Source: Lentilactobacillus raoultii (GTDB lineage Bacteria > Bacillota > Bacilli > Lactobacillales > Lactobacillaceae). Taken from it: a stretch of 64,000 nt of DNA. Positions 35,821 through 45,089 of this stretch are shown here, one piece after another (positions within the stretch are counted from its first letter, which is position 1; the number at the start of each line of letters is the position of its first letter). The position numbers and the translations under genes are program-made. Under the pieces are notes generated by a model. It made no database searches, was not told the DNA's origin, and saw only the letters and a list, made by a program, of their open reading frames with translations. The stretch is taken from positions 124,001 to 188,000 of the forward strand of contig NZ_LS422991.1 of the NCBI RefSeq assembly GCF_900411375.1, read 5' to 3'.

Positions 35821-37326
35821 TTAATTACTGGTTGTTTGCGCAGCACCAGCGTGTTTTAGCTGATACTTCTCGCGCTCCAACTTTTGTGCCCAAAGATTGA
35901 TGGCCAACGAGACCAACATCAGGCCCAAAGATAGAATCATGATATTATGTAGGCCGTTAAATAGAATAACCCGCATTTGTGGAATTAAGTTGTGAGGTAG
36001 CGAACTGATATTAGTAGCATCACTTAATTTGTTCATCATTTGCATCGTAATTCGGCCACCTGATCGCAGAACCCCATTGCTTAAAGCGTGATTTAAAATA
36101 ATACCAAAAATCGACGCGGTAAACGTCTGACTCAACATTCGAATTAGAAAGCTAAAAGACGTGGCAATCGGAACGTCCTGCGTATCGGCATCCTGTTGGA
36201 CCTTAATTTGTAACTCATTGAAACAAGCGCCATTACCGAAGCCTTCAAAGGCACCGGCAATCAATAAAATCCAATAAGGCGTTTTAATCCCGGCAAAGAC
36301 CAGAAGTGCAAAGGCAATGATTAACGTTATAATACCAACTGCCACAACTCGCTGAGGCGTTAAAAACCGTCTCATTGGTGCAACCGTACCGGATCCTAAG
36401 AAGTCCGTAATTGAGCCCGGAATTTGAGTTGCACCACCAATTAAAGCACTTGTCCCGAGTAGGCCCTGAGCCCACATTGGACTGTAAATTAAGAACCCAA
36501 TAAAAGCGCCCCAAATCAAAGTAAATAATACAAAGTCAATCATCAATGGGCGATTTTTAAACAATCGATTAGGAATAATCGGATCTTCGACTCGGTTTTC
36601 GATTTGAAACATGACTGTCAACGTAACAGCAGCTGCACCAATTAAAACAGCAACGATGATCCAGTTAACTGTCCCAATTAATTCAATGCCCGTCAGTAGC
36701 AACACCAGCCCAACAGTCATTAAAGAAGCTCCGGCATAATCGACTGAATTGGTTTTCGGTTTGCGTTCTGCCATCCGATCATAAACCTGAACAAAGAAGA
36801 TTGAAATCAAACCGATTGGCACATTTAAGTAAAAGACCCAGTGCCAACTGAACGTATCAACAATATAGCCACCAACTAATGGGCCAATGATGGTTGCCAT
36901 ACTGTAACTGGCCGAAACAAACCCTAGGACCTGCATCCGTTTACGCGGGTTAGTGTACATCCGAGCGTAGATGATGTACGGCAACGAAATCATCCCGCCA
37001 TTACCGATTCCCATTAAGGTCCGCGCACAAATCAGAAAAACCATGTTCGGCGACATTCCTTGAAGCAATGAACCAAGGACAAAGAAAGTCGCTGCGAGTT
37101 GATAGCTTTTTTTATTACCGACATGTTCGCCAAGCTTACTCCACAGCGGTGTGCTAACCGCTGTTCCAAGGAGAAAGACTGCGACGATCCATCCAATCAA
37201 CTCAATGCCATGAAGATCAGAAATAATGGCTGGCAATGCGGTGTTGATAATCGTGCTATCAAGTCCACCCATTGCATTTGATAAAAGTAATGCACATGTG
37301 ACGATCAAAACATCTCGTTTTGACAC
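35821..37326 (-). CDS. MFS multidrug exporter, DHA2 (EmrB/QacA) type
   Basis: 501 residues, fourteen predicted helices. GGLDSTIINTALPAI in helix 1 is the DHA2 motif D1, LWSKLGEHVGNKKSYQ is motif A, and GFVSASYSMATIIGPLVGGY is motif C, the antiporter signature. It exports drugs by proton antiport; no substrate can be named. The start is at ATG 37326 behind GAGGGGG. No adjacent regulator is visible. Confidence 0.87.
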   Translation of the reverse strand: MSKRDVLIVTCALLLSNAMGGLDSTIINTALPAIISDLHGIELIGWIVAVFLLGTAVSTPLWSKLGEHVGNKKSYQLAATFFVLGSLLQGMSPNMVFLICARTLMGIGNGGMISLPYIIYARMYTNPRKRMQVLGFVSASYSMATIIGPLVGGYIVDTFSWHWVFYLNVPIGLISIFFVQVYDRMAERKPKTNSVDYAGASLMTVGLVLLLTGIELIGTVNWIIVAVLIGAAAVTLTVMFQIENRVEDPIIPNRLFKNRPLMIDFVLFTLIWGAFIGFLIYSPMWAQGLLGTSALIGGATQIPGSITDFLGSGTVAPMRRFLTPQRVVAVGIITLIIAFALLVFAGIKTPYWILLIAGAFEGFGNGACFNELQIKVQQDADTQDVPIATSFSFLIRMLSQTFTASIFGIILNHALSNGVLRSGGRITMQMMNKLSDATNISSLPHNLIPQMRVILFNGLHNIMILSLGLMLVSLAINLWAQKLEREKYQLKHAGAAQTTSN

Positions 37327-37417
37327 AGCATCCCCCTCTTTCTATTTTTTGACTACCTTTCTATATTACATCTTTTATTGAAATTTCAAAATGATTAATT
37401 GATTGGTGAAAAACAAA

Positions 37418-37471
37418 CAAAAATCCCCTTACAACCAACTGGCCAAGTTTTTGGTCAATGTCATAAGGGAA
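37418..37471 (-). terminator. Terminator after the GPH symporter
   Basis: TTCCCTTA/TAAGGGGA outer stem and TTGACC/GGCCAG inner pairing, then TTTTTG in the minus direction. Confidence 0.65.
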
Positions 37472-37512
37472 TTTAAAACTTTTAATTTACATTATAATCA
37501 ATTTAACACATT

Positions 37513-39480
37513 TTATGATTGTGAATCATCCTTAGTTTCCGGTTTGGACAAGTTCAACACTTCATCACCGTGAGTAATATCACCGGCTTCTTTAATATAG
37601 TTGAAGTCCTTGATGTCTTTGTAATTTGTTACAACAACCATCACGGTATCGTCAAACCCGGCTTTCTTAATCGCAGGTTGCCAGAATTCGATTAATTCCT
37701 GTCCCTGTTTGACGTGCTGTCCCTTGTCAACGTACTGAACGAAGCCGGTACCTTGCATTTTAACAGTGCCAATTCCGATGTGAATCAGTGTCAAAATGCC
37801 GTCATCAGAACGTAAACCAATTGCGTGACGGGTTGGGAAGGTTGCCTCAACAGTCCCGTCAAATGGCGCGAAGACTTTACCATCAGTTGGTTTAATCGCA
37901 AATCCTTTCCCCATGTTTCCTGAAGCAAAGTTCTCATCGGAAACACTTGTGAGTGGTACTAGGGTTCCGCTAATCGGTGCTTTATACGAAGTCGTCGTTG
38001 CAGCAACTTTCTTTTCAATTTCCTGCATGGACTCTTCACCATTGGTTTCCAAGTGCTCGTTCCAAGTTTTTTCAAGTTCATCAACAATTTTAGCATGCTC
38101 TTTTTCATCCAACGTAACTTTCTTAAAGAAGATAAAGCTTCCCAAAATCATTAAGATGGCTGGCACACCAAACATAAAGAGCTTGAATATAATGTTGCCT
38201 TGGGTTGTGATATTGCCTGCCGTGGCACCTGCGGTCATCCCTGCAAGAACAGCAGCTGGTCCAACAACCCAGTTTGAAACGGCCCCACCTAATTTATCCA
38301 ACAGTGGTCGAACCGCCAAGGTCAGTGATTCATCACGGTGACCAAATTTCAACTGGCCATACTCAACTGAATCACTAATAATCATCAAAACAACCAGAAA
38401 GACAAGTGGTTGTGGAACATAGAAGAGAACCGCCGCAATTAAGACAAGAATCAATGACGAACCGGCAAACGCAAAGATTAGCATTGCCAAAAGCATTAAT
38501 CCAATGCAGTAGAAGAAGACATTTCGCCGACTAAACTTTTGGGCAAGTGGCGGAAATAGCAAAACTGCAACGATTCCGGCAGCCATATTGAGTGACATTA
38601 GCCAAGAGTATTGACCTGGTTTCCCCATGATGTAAGTAAAATAATAGAGTTCGGAAGCGTTCGTAATTTGAATTCCCGCCGTATACAGTCCATAGGTTAA
38701 TGATAACCACATCAGCTGATCGTTACGTCCTAAGACTCTAAAGACATCCCGCAGACGAGTCTTCTCAGTGTTCTTTCGAAGCAATGAATCGTTTTCTTTT
38801 GTCCCAATTGACACAATGACCGCTGAGAACCATGAGATAAACGCAATCGTCGCCGCAAACAAGAACCAGCCTCTCAGATCCCCTTGACCGTGGTTGGCAT
38901 TGATTGAGAAGAAGACAACCAATGGCATGACGATAACCCCAACAATATTTTGACCGATGTTGGAGCCAACCCGGGCATAGGTAGCCGTCTTTTCACGTTC
39001 AGCTGAATCAAATGAAATTGCCGGAATCATTGACCAAAAACCGACATCTTTAAATGAATAAAAAATATCCATCGTGATATATAAAATAGCAAAGAAAATT
39101 AAATAAAGAATGGGATTAGACGTGTTTAACCCAAACATATTGCTAAAAAGAATTGTGATCGCAATTGAACCAATCGTTCCACCAGCCAGAATCCAAGGTT
39201 TAAAGTGGCCCCATTTGGTATTAGTATTATCAATTGCATTACCGATTAACGGATCAATCAGCAATTCAACCACTCGCAAGCAGCCGATGATCAGCGTAAT
39301 CACAAAGATCATTCGGTCATTGCTGGCACTGCTGCTCTTATCAAACAAGTGAGAAGTAATGAAAATCATAAAATAAGTGGACAGAGTCGCATAGAACATG
39401 TCGTGGCCAAACGCACCAAACGAATATGACAACCGCGACACAATCTTACGACCTGTGGATTCACTTGTATTACTTGCCAT
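37513..39480 (-). CDS. GPH family glycoside:cation symporter with C-terminal EIIA domain (LacS/RafP type)
   Basis: 655 residues. The N-terminal 480 residues form a twelve-helix GPH permease (SRLSYSFGAFGHDMFYATLS, DPLIGNAIDNTNTKWGHFKPW). The last 150 residues are a glucose-type PTS IIA domain with ISGTLVPLTSV, GFAIKPTDGKVFAPFDG and the phospho-histidine in LTLIHIGIGTVKMQG. HPr(His~P) phosphorylation of this domain modulates transport in LacS. A perfect cre lies upstream, so catabolite control is likely. The divergent LacI regulator may supply specific control. The sugar (beta-galactoside, raffinose or pentoside) is not determinable. No glycosidase is adjacent. Confidence 0.87.
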   Translation of the reverse strand: MASNTSESTGRKIVSRLSYSFGAFGHDMFYATLSTYFMIFITSHLFDKSSSASNDRMIFVITLIIGCLRVVELLIDPLIGNAIDNTNTKWGHFKPWILAGGTIGSIAITILFSNMFGLNTSNPILYLIFFAILYITMDIFYSFKDVGFWSMIPAISFDSAEREKTATYARVGSNIGQNIVGVIVMPLVVFFSINANHGQGDLRGWFLFAATIAFISWFSAVIVSIGTKENDSLLRKNTEKTRLRDVFRVLGRNDQLMWLSLTYGLYTAGIQITNASELYYFTYIMGKPGQYSWLMSLNMAAGIVAVLLFPPLAQKFSRRNVFFYCIGLMLLAMLIFAFAGSSLILVLIAAVLFYVPQPLVFLVVLMIISDSVEYGQLKFGHRDESLTLAVRPLLDKLGGAVSNWVVGPAAVLAGMTAGATAGNITTQGNIIFKLFMFGVPAILMILGSFIFFKKVTLDEKEHAKIVDELEKTWNEHLETNGEESMQEIEKKVAATTTSYKAPISGTLVPLTSVSDENFASGNMGKGFAIKPTDGKVFAPFDGTVEATFPTRHAIGLRSDDGILTLIHIGIGTVKMQGTGFVQYVDKGQHVKQGQELIEFWQPAIKKAGFDDTVMVVVTNYKDIKDFNYIKEAGDITHGDEVLNLSKPETKDDSQS

Positions 39481-39531
39481 AAATTGTACCTCCAGTTAAA
39501 ACGAATTTAATAAAATAATTGCTAATTTGAA

Positions 39532-39545
39532 TGTAAACGTTTACA
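39532..39545. promoter_or_regulatory. Perfect cre / LacI-type operator
   Basis: TGTAAACGTTTACA is an exact palindrome matching the CcpA cre consensus, 52 bases before the GPH symporter start. Another LacI family member could bind it. ACTAAA-AA-TTTAGT near 39767 is a second palindrome closer to the LacI gene. Confidence 0.8.
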
Positions 39546-39826
39546 GTATAAATGTCAACTATTATTATTAAAGAATTTAGTCACCTCGCAAACTTATTTA
39601 ATAAAGTTGCATAAAATTTAGTTTTGTTTCATTCATTTATTATACAATAGTTAACGTGAAAAGCTTTATCTTAAGCCTTTATCGAGCATCTCTTGCATCC
39701 GACGAATTTTGACCAATCAAAAGTTGCTAAGATTATTAATTCAAATAAATAATAAAATATTTTTACTAAAAATTTAGTTTAGTTCTGAGCAAACTATCAT
39801 TCTTAAATAAGGGAGACGTGATTAAT

Positions 39827-40849
39827 ATGACAACAATTAAAGATATATCAAAAGCTGCCGGAGTTTCTGCCGGCACCGTTTCTAGAGCACTTAGCCCTGA
39901 TAAGAGTCAATACGTGGCTAAGGCTACTCGGGAAAAGATCCAAAGCGTGGCGAAACACCTCGGCTATGATTATGAGAGCCAAATCAAAAATGCCACTCGA
40001 ACAGCAACAATTGCTCTTCTGACAACCATGACGTTGGAAGAAGAGACTCGGGATGAATATTGGCGGTTCATTCGTCGCGGTATGTATGAAGCTGCTGAAA
40101 AATTAACTATTAACCTTAAAACTATGATTCGCCTCGAAGACGGTCTTAATTTACAAGACTTGGCCAACGCTGATGCGGTCATTACCGTTGGCACACTTAC
40201 CGAAGATGCCGTCAAACAGATCAAGCAAGTCAATTCAAACTTGATTATTGTCGATGGTGGTGGCAATTACCATGGCACGGTAGATATCATTGACACAAAT
40301 TTGTCAGAACTGACCGTCAATGCCTTAGATCAATTGAATGCCCATACAACTGGAACAATCGCCTTCATTGGCTGTAGCAGACGACAAGTCGATTTAGCCG
40401 GTCAACTGGTCAAAAAAATTCCTGACGCGCGTTCTAAAGCTTATCATCAATGGACGGCTCTTCATCAAAAACCGGTTGCGTATAAAGAAATTGAACCCGA
40501 TACCGAAGCTGCGATGAAGGCTACCGAAGCCTTAATTTCGGAGTATGGTCACCAACTTTCTGCTATCTTAATCTGGTCGGATCCGTTTGCCATCGGTGTC
40601 ATGCGGGCACTTAATAAACATCACCTGACGCCAGGAAAAGATCTGGCCTTGATGAGCTTTGATGATTTGGAGTTTGCTTCCTTCTTAACCCCTTCCCTCT
40701 CCAGTATTTGGCTTCCAAAAACCGAACTTGGTTTTCAGGCTATTTTACATGCCCAGGCTTTAATCAACCTTAAACCCAGTTGGACTGTCAGAAACATTAT
40801 TCCCGGAAAAATTAATTATCGAGAAACTTTTAATCCGACTCAAAATTAA
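39827..40849 (+). CDS. LacI family transcriptional regulator
   Basis: 340 residues from ATG 39827; a GTG at 39818 is only two bases from the GGGAG site. The helix-turn-helix TTIKDISKAAGVSAGTVSRAL is at the N-terminus with the hinge following, then a periplasmic-binding-protein-like effector domain with ALMSFDDLEFASFLTPSLSS. It lies between the divergent GPH symporter and rbsD with the sugar permease, so it may control either; proximity to rbsD makes an RbsR role plausible. Operator candidates are the two palindromes in the 346-base spacer before it. Confidence 0.87.
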   Translation: MTTIKDISKAAGVSAGTVSRALSPDKSQYVAKATREKIQSVAKHLGYDYESQIKNATRTATIALLTTMTLEEETRDEYWRFIRRGMYEAAEKLTINLKTMIRLEDGLNLQDLANADAVITVGTLTEDAVKQIKQVNSNLIIVDGGGNYHGTVDIIDTNLSELTVNALDQLNAHTTGTIAFIGCSRRQVDLAGQLVKKIPDARSKAYHQWTALHQKPVAYKEIEPDTEAAMKATEALISEYGHQLSAILIWSDPFAIGVMRALNKHHLTPGKDLALMSFDDLEFASFLTPSLSSIWLPKTELGFQAILHAQALINLKPSWTVRNIIPGKINYRETFNPTQN

Positions 40850-40865
40850 CTTAGCGCCGCCGTTG

Positions 40866-40902
40866 CCCAACATCTTGTAAAAAAGTTGTTGGGATTTTTT
40901 TA
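40866..40902 (+). terminator. Terminator after the LacI regulator
   Basis: CCCAACA and TGTTGGG with a T-run of seven. Confidence 0.8.
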
Positions 40903-41015
40903 ATTTAGCAAAGTTTTTCTTGAAAGCCTTTGCAAAAAATGGTAAGCTACAACTATAAAATTTAAGTAAAACCTTTTATTAAATCGTTAAAGCTTTAAAG
41001 GAGAATTTATTAAAA

Positions 41016-41411
41016 ATGAAAAAAACAACCGTTATTAATTCTGAATTATCAAGCCTGATTGCCAATATGGGCCACATGGATTGGCTGAGCATTGGTGATG
41101 CCGGCATGCCGGTTCCCATAGGCACTAAAAAAATCGACTTGGCGCTATCCAAGAATCTTCCCAGCTTCCAGCAGGTTTTAAAGAATATTTTAAGTGAATT
41201 AGCTGTTCAAAAGATTTACTTGGCTGAAGAAATCAAAACGCAAAACCCTGACCAACTGGCTGCCATTAAATCACTCTTACCGGACGTGGCAATTGAATAC
41301 GTCCCCCATCGTCAACTAAAACAGGATTTAGCCAAAACCCACGCCTTTGTTCGAACCGGCGAAATGACCCCATTCTCAAACATCATTTTAGAATCCGGCG
41401 TCACTTTTTAA
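41016..41411 (+). CDS. rbsD: D-ribose pyranase
   Basis: 131 residues, standard RbsD length. [40 protein letters not shown] and the C-terminal [20 protein letters not shown] match the family; the conserved HMD and final Thr-rich block form the active site. It interconverts pyranose and furanose forms of ribose before phosphorylation. It lies 47 bases before a permease gene with which it is probably cotranscribed. No ribokinase is in the window. TTAAATCGTTAAAG just upstream may be a LacI-type site. Confidence 0.93.
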   Translation: MKKTTVINSELSSLIANMGHMDWLSIGDAGMPVPIGTKKIDLALSKNLPSFQQVLKNILSELAVQKIYLAEEIKTQNPDQLAAIKSLLPDVAIEYVPHRQLKQDLAKTHAFVRTGEMTPFSNIILESGVTF

Positions 41412-41458
41412 TTTTTTAAAAATAAAACGTTTTTTCACTTGATTTCAGGAGGATAATT

Positions 41459-42823
41459 ATGGAACTCACAACAGCAAAAAAGACCCATCGCTGGACCCAA
41501 CTCTCGGATGGGTACCTCAGCAAAACACCCGTTTTTCAATTCTTATTGGTTTCAATGATCTTTCCACTTTGGGGAGCAGCCGCCAGTTTGAACGATATTT
41601 TAATCACCCAGTTCAAAACAGTCTTTATGCTCAATGATGCCGCAACTGCCTTTGTCCAAAGTGCTTTTTATGGTGGATACTTTTTAATTGCTATCCCGGC
41701 CTCGTTAATTATTAAAAAACAAAGTTATAAATTTGCCATTATGACTGGGCTGATCTTTTACATTCTAGGATGTGCGCTCTTCTTCCCTGCTTCAAGAGTG
41801 GCTACTTATTCGATGTTTCTAGTCGCAATTTTTGCGATTGCGATTGGCCTTAGTTTCTTGGAAACGTCATGCGATACTTACAGTTCGATGCTGGGGCCTA
41901 AGAAATATTCAACTATGCGACTTAACTTTTCACAAACTTTAGTGCCATTAGGCGATATCGCCGGTATCTTACTTGGTAAATACCTGATTTTCGGCAGCGT
42001 GGGCAACCTTGCTGAAAAGATGAGTGCCATGCACGGGACTGAACGAATCGCTTACGGCGAACAAATGCTTCAGTTGACCTTACGCCCCTACAAATATATC
42101 TTAGCTGTTTTGGTCATCATGCTGATTGTCTTCGCACTTTCACCAATGCCGCGGGCAAAGGCAACTTCTGAACCAGTCGAAGAAGGCATGGAAGCGCAAG
42201 AAGAAAAGCCAAGTTTAGTTGAAACAATTAAGTATCTCTGGGGCAATGCCCGCTTTAAAAAAGGCGTCCTCACTCAATTTATTTATGCTGGTCTTCAAAC
42301 CACCGTTTGGTCATTTACTATCCGGTTAGCCTTGAACTTAAACGATAAAATCAGCGATAGTGCTGCTTCGACTTTCATGATCTACAGCTACATTGCTTGG
42401 TTCGTTGGTAAATTAATCGCAAACATCTTTATGAGCAGGTTTTCGATTACCGGTGTGCTTACCACTTATTCACTGCTGGGAACTCTCTCATTGGTCATCA
42501 CCTTTACCGTGCCAAATATGACCGCTGTTTACGCAGCTATCATGACCAGTTTCTTCTTTGGCCCGGAATGGCCAACCATCTACACGCATACACTCGATGC
42601 CGTTACGGAGAAAAAATACACCGAAACGGCTGGTGCCATTATTGTCATGTCGTTAATTGGTGGCGCCATCATTCCTGCCATTCAAGGATTGGTTTCCGAT
42701 TTCAGCGGTTCAATGCAACTATCCTTCATCGTGCCGGCTGTTTGCTACCTACTAATCACGGCTTACTTCTATTTTGAATACCGTTTCGAAAAGAAACATC
42801 CGGAAGCGGTAGCCGAACACTAA
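41459..42823 (+). CDS. FucP-like MFS sugar:proton symporter, probably ribose
   Basis: 454 residues with twelve helices. FPLWGAAASLNDILITQFKTVF, in two parts FPLWGAAASLNDIL and ITQFKTVF, together with AFYGGYFLIAIPASLIIKK and ETSCDTYSSMLGP, is the FucP family pattern (fucose/glucose/galactose:H+ symporters). The genetic link to rbsD suggests ribose. Start ATG 41459 follows AGGAGG. A terminator follows. The link to ribose is inference. Confidence 0.82.
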   Translation: MELTTAKKTHRWTQLSDGYLSKTPVFQFLLVSMIFPLWGAAASLNDILITQFKTVFMLNDAATAFVQSAFYGGYFLIAIPASLIIKKQSYKFAIMTGLIFYILGCALFFPASRVATYSMFLVAIFAIAIGLSFLETSCDTYSSMLGPKKYSTMRLNFSQTLVPLGDIAGILLGKYLIFGSVGNLAEKMSAMHGTERIAYGEQMLQLTLRPYKYILAVLVIMLIVFALSPMPRAKATSEPVEEGMEAQEEKPSLVETIKYLWGNARFKKGVLTQFIYAGLQTTVWSFTIRLALNLNDKISDSAASTFMIYSYIAWFVGKLIANIFMSRFSITGVLTTYSLLGTLSLVITFTVPNMTAVYAAIMTSFFFGPEWPTIYTHTLDAVTEKKYTETAGAIIVMSLIGGAIIPAIQGLVSDFSGSMQLSFIVPAVCYLLITAYFYFEYRFEKKHPEAVAEH

Positions 42824-42828
42824 CCAAA

Positions 42829-42874
42829 AATGACTCAGCGCTAATCAACAAGCGTTGGGCCATTTTTTTATTTA
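42829..42874. terminator. Terminator between the sugar permease and thiW
   Basis: AATGACTCAGCGCT pairs with AGCGTTGGGCCATT (with wobble and one bulge), followed by TTTTTTTATTT. Confidence 0.7.
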
Positions 42875-42875
42875 A

Positions 42876-43388
42876 TCATGATCGATTTATTTTCCTTAAC
42901 TGTGGCGCAATCAATTGCCGCCACATGCTTAACAAAATGACATAGCCGGCAACGACCCCAACCAGCGCACTCAAAAAGAAACTTGGGACAAATAGCCAAA
43001 GTGCGCCATTTGTGCCCATTAGCCATTTGGCAACCGGATAGGCTACAATCGCGCCAAGGATTCCGGTGCCGATTAATTCACCCAAAGCCGCCATCAGCAG
43101 GCTTTTTGTTTTTTGGAATAACCAGCCGACACAAAAAGCCCCGATCATACTGCCGGGAAAGGCTAAGACCGTCCCGGTTCCTAAAATATTTCGAATAAGT
43201 GAAGTCATAAAGGCTTGTGTCACTGCCCACCAAGGACCAACTAACACGCCGGAAATCAAATTAATTAAATGTTGCATTGGTGCGACTTTTGCAACCCCGA
43301 TGGTAAACTCAAACAAACTGCCGCCGACCACTCCCAAGGCGGATAACAACGCTGTTAAAATCATTTTATAGGTCGCCGATCGATTCAA
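42876..43388 (-). CDS. thiW: ThiW, thiamine-precursor ECF transporter S component
   Basis: 170 residues, five to six membrane helices. The pattern SLFEFTIGVAKVAPMQHLIN, PGSMIGAFCVGWLFQ and GELIGTGILGAIVAYPVAKW is characteristic of ThiW, thought to import the thiazole moiety with a shared ECF module encoded elsewhere. The start codon is TTG at 43388, five to six bases after GGAGGAG; no ATG is available in frame. The TPP riboswitch upstream supports the role. A hairpin CAGTC/GACTG lies just before the ribosome site and may act as the expression platform. Confidence 0.87.
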   Translation of the reverse strand: MNRSATYKMILTALLSALGVVGGSLFEFTIGVAKVAPMQHLINLISGVLVGPWWAVTQAFMTSLIRNILGTGTVLAFPGSMIGAFCVGWLFQKTKSLLMAALGELIGTGILGAIVAYPVAKWLMGTNGALWLFVPSFFLSALVGVVAGYVILLSMWRQLIAPQLRKINRS

Positions 43389-43485
43389 TAAAAACTCCTC
43401 CAGTCATTCAACAACAATGAGACTGCTACCGGAAATGAAACGTGTGGCAACCCACTTTGTCGAAAAAAGAAAAGACAAGCTTCAT

Positions 43486-43572
43486 CGGCAGTTTCCCTCC
43501 GCTGGGTTTAACCAGATCAGGTTCAAAGGGTTCGCAAATGATATGCGTCTCAGCCAGCAGCACCCCTAATGT
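43486..43572 (-). ncRNA. TPP riboswitch (THI element) of thiW
   Basis: In the minus direction GGGGTGCTGCTGGCTGAGA, GAACCCTTTGAACCTGATC and TGGTTAAACC followed by AGCGGAGGGAA give the complete thi box: the CTGAGA and ACCTGATCTGG core elements are exact. It represses thiW when thiamine diphosphate is plentiful. No strong terminator follows, so translational control is likely. Confidence 0.92.
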
Positions 43573-43665
43573 CATCATTTTTAATCATCGTTATTTAACG
43601 AATCGTTCAAATCATACCACCAAATCATCCAAAGCAACAGTCGGACTACCAGGTAAGCAACTTGT

Positions 43666-44553
43666 TCACCCAGATTGATCCTGAATCCGTTTGGCTACCG
43701 CCCGCTTTACCTTGGCCATGACTGTCTCAACCGGCATTTTTTGTCCGGTCCATTGCCTAAAGGAGCCGGCAGCTTGATGAACCAGCATCCCGACTCCATT
43801 AAACGTCCGACAACCGCGCTTCTTCGCTGCTGCTACCAGTGGCGTTTCAAGTGGAAAATAAATCGCATCGACTACCACGTGTTGAGGAGTTAATTGAGTT
43901 AACACCGTCTGGCTTATTGGTAAGAGCTGGTTTTCACCCATGCCAAGATTGGTGGCATTGACGATGATTTGACTATCAGCCACCGATTTTGCCATTGCAT
44001 GATCATCGCCGTACGGTATCACTGTAATAACGGTCGACCAACTTTCCAATAATTTTTTTCGTGACATAAAAGTGGCATTTTCTCGTTTAAAAACTGTGAT
44101 CTTTGCCGCCCCTGCCTCAATGGCCGCAGCGATGATTGATCGACCTGCGCCACCGGCACCCAAAATGGTTATTTTTTGATTTTTGACAGTAATGCCCGCA
44201 GATTCCAACGCATCGATAAACCCCTGCCCATCCGTAGTATCGCCAATCAAGCGGCCGGCATGGTTAGTAATGGTATTAACTGCCCTTAGCCGAGTCGCAC
44301 GAGGCGTCACCTCATCAAGAAGCGGTAACACTTCCGTTTTTAAGGGCATTGACAGGTTCACCCCGCCGATATTCATGGCGCGCATTGCCTCAATGCTTGG
44401 CTTTAAATTGTCAGGTATGACGTCAAAGGCTAAGTAAACGCCATTAATTCCGGTTACCTCAAAACTTGTATTGTGAATTAATGGCGAAAGGCTGTGGGCG
44501 GCTGGATGGGCCAATAAGCCATACAATTTAGTGTGTCCGTTAATCATTTTCAC
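43666..44553 (-). CDS. aroE: Shikimate dehydrogenase
   Basis: 295 residues. The substrate motif AHPAAHSLSPLIHN and SMPLKTEV, with the catalytic Lys in MPLKTEV, are in the N-terminal half. ITILGAGGAGRSIIAAAI is the NADP Rossmann loop. It reduces 3-dehydroshikimate to shikimate. Last gene of the aromatic operon; 22 bases behind aroK. Some paralogues prefer quinate, but position in the aro operon favours AroE. Confidence 0.92.
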   Translation of the reverse strand: MKMINGHTKLYGLLAHPAAHSLSPLIHNTSFEVTGINGVYLAFDVIPDNLKPSIEAMRAMNIGGVNLSMPLKTEVLPLLDEVTPRATRLRAVNTITNHAGRLIGDTTDGQGFIDALESAGITVKNQKITILGAGGAGRSIIAAAIEAGAAKITVFKRENATFMSRKKLLESWSTVITVIPYGDDHAMAKSVADSQIIVNATNLGMGENQLLPISQTVLTQLTPQHVVVDAIYFPLETPLVAAAKKRGCRTFNGVGMLVHQAAGSFRQWTGQKMPVETVMAKVKRAVAKRIQDQSG

Positions 44554-44575
44554 CCTCGTTTCTGCTTGTAACCAA

Positions 44576-45085
44576 CTAATTCAAAACTGATAAGGCCTGC
44601 CTGATTTCATTCACGACCTGTTCAGGTGTTAAATGATCCGTTGCAATTCGGATATCACTAACCTGACGATAACGATCATCCCGTTGACGTTTTAATTCAA
44701 CTAACCCCTCCAGCCCCAATTTCTTAGCCAGTGGCCGATCATGATCGTTTTTTAACTGTGTTAAGATCGTTTCCGGCAAAACATCCAGCAGAATAACCGG
44801 AACCGTTGTCTGACATAATAATTCAAAGTTAGCAGGTTGAATTGGCGTACCGCCCCCTGTCCCTAAAATACCAGCATCCCCGAGTGAATTCATTAACGCG
44901 TCGTGTTCCAACATTCGAAACATCGCTTCACCTTCATCATCGAAGATCTGCTGAATAGATTTACCCGCCCGATTAATCACGACATCATCTAAATCGTGAT
45001 AAGGAACTTGAATTTGATTTGCGAGTAGTCGGCCAACAGTGGTTTTGCCGCTGCCCATAAACCCAACCAAAATTGCTCTCATCAT
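44576..45085 (-). CDS. aroK: Shikimate kinase
   Basis: About 169 residues, the usual size. P-loop ILVGFMGSGKTTVGR; the shikimate-binding DDVV and TGGGTPI are present, and the lid arginines are in RQRDDRYRQV. It phosphorylates shikimate at O3. The frame extends to 45103 over the tyrA stop, but MMRAILVG at 45085/45082, behind AAGGA/GAGGG, is the expected N-terminus. Part of the aro operon. Confidence 0.92.
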   Translation of the reverse strand: MMRAILVGFMGSGKTTVGRLLANQIQVPYHDLDDVVINRAGKSIQQIFDDEGEAMFRMLEHDALMNSLGDAGILGTGGGTPIQPANFELLCQTTVPVILLDVLPETILTQLKNDHDRPLAKKLGLEGLVELKRQRDDRYRQVSDIRIATDHLTPEQVVNEIRQALSVLN

Positions 45086-45089
45086 ACCC

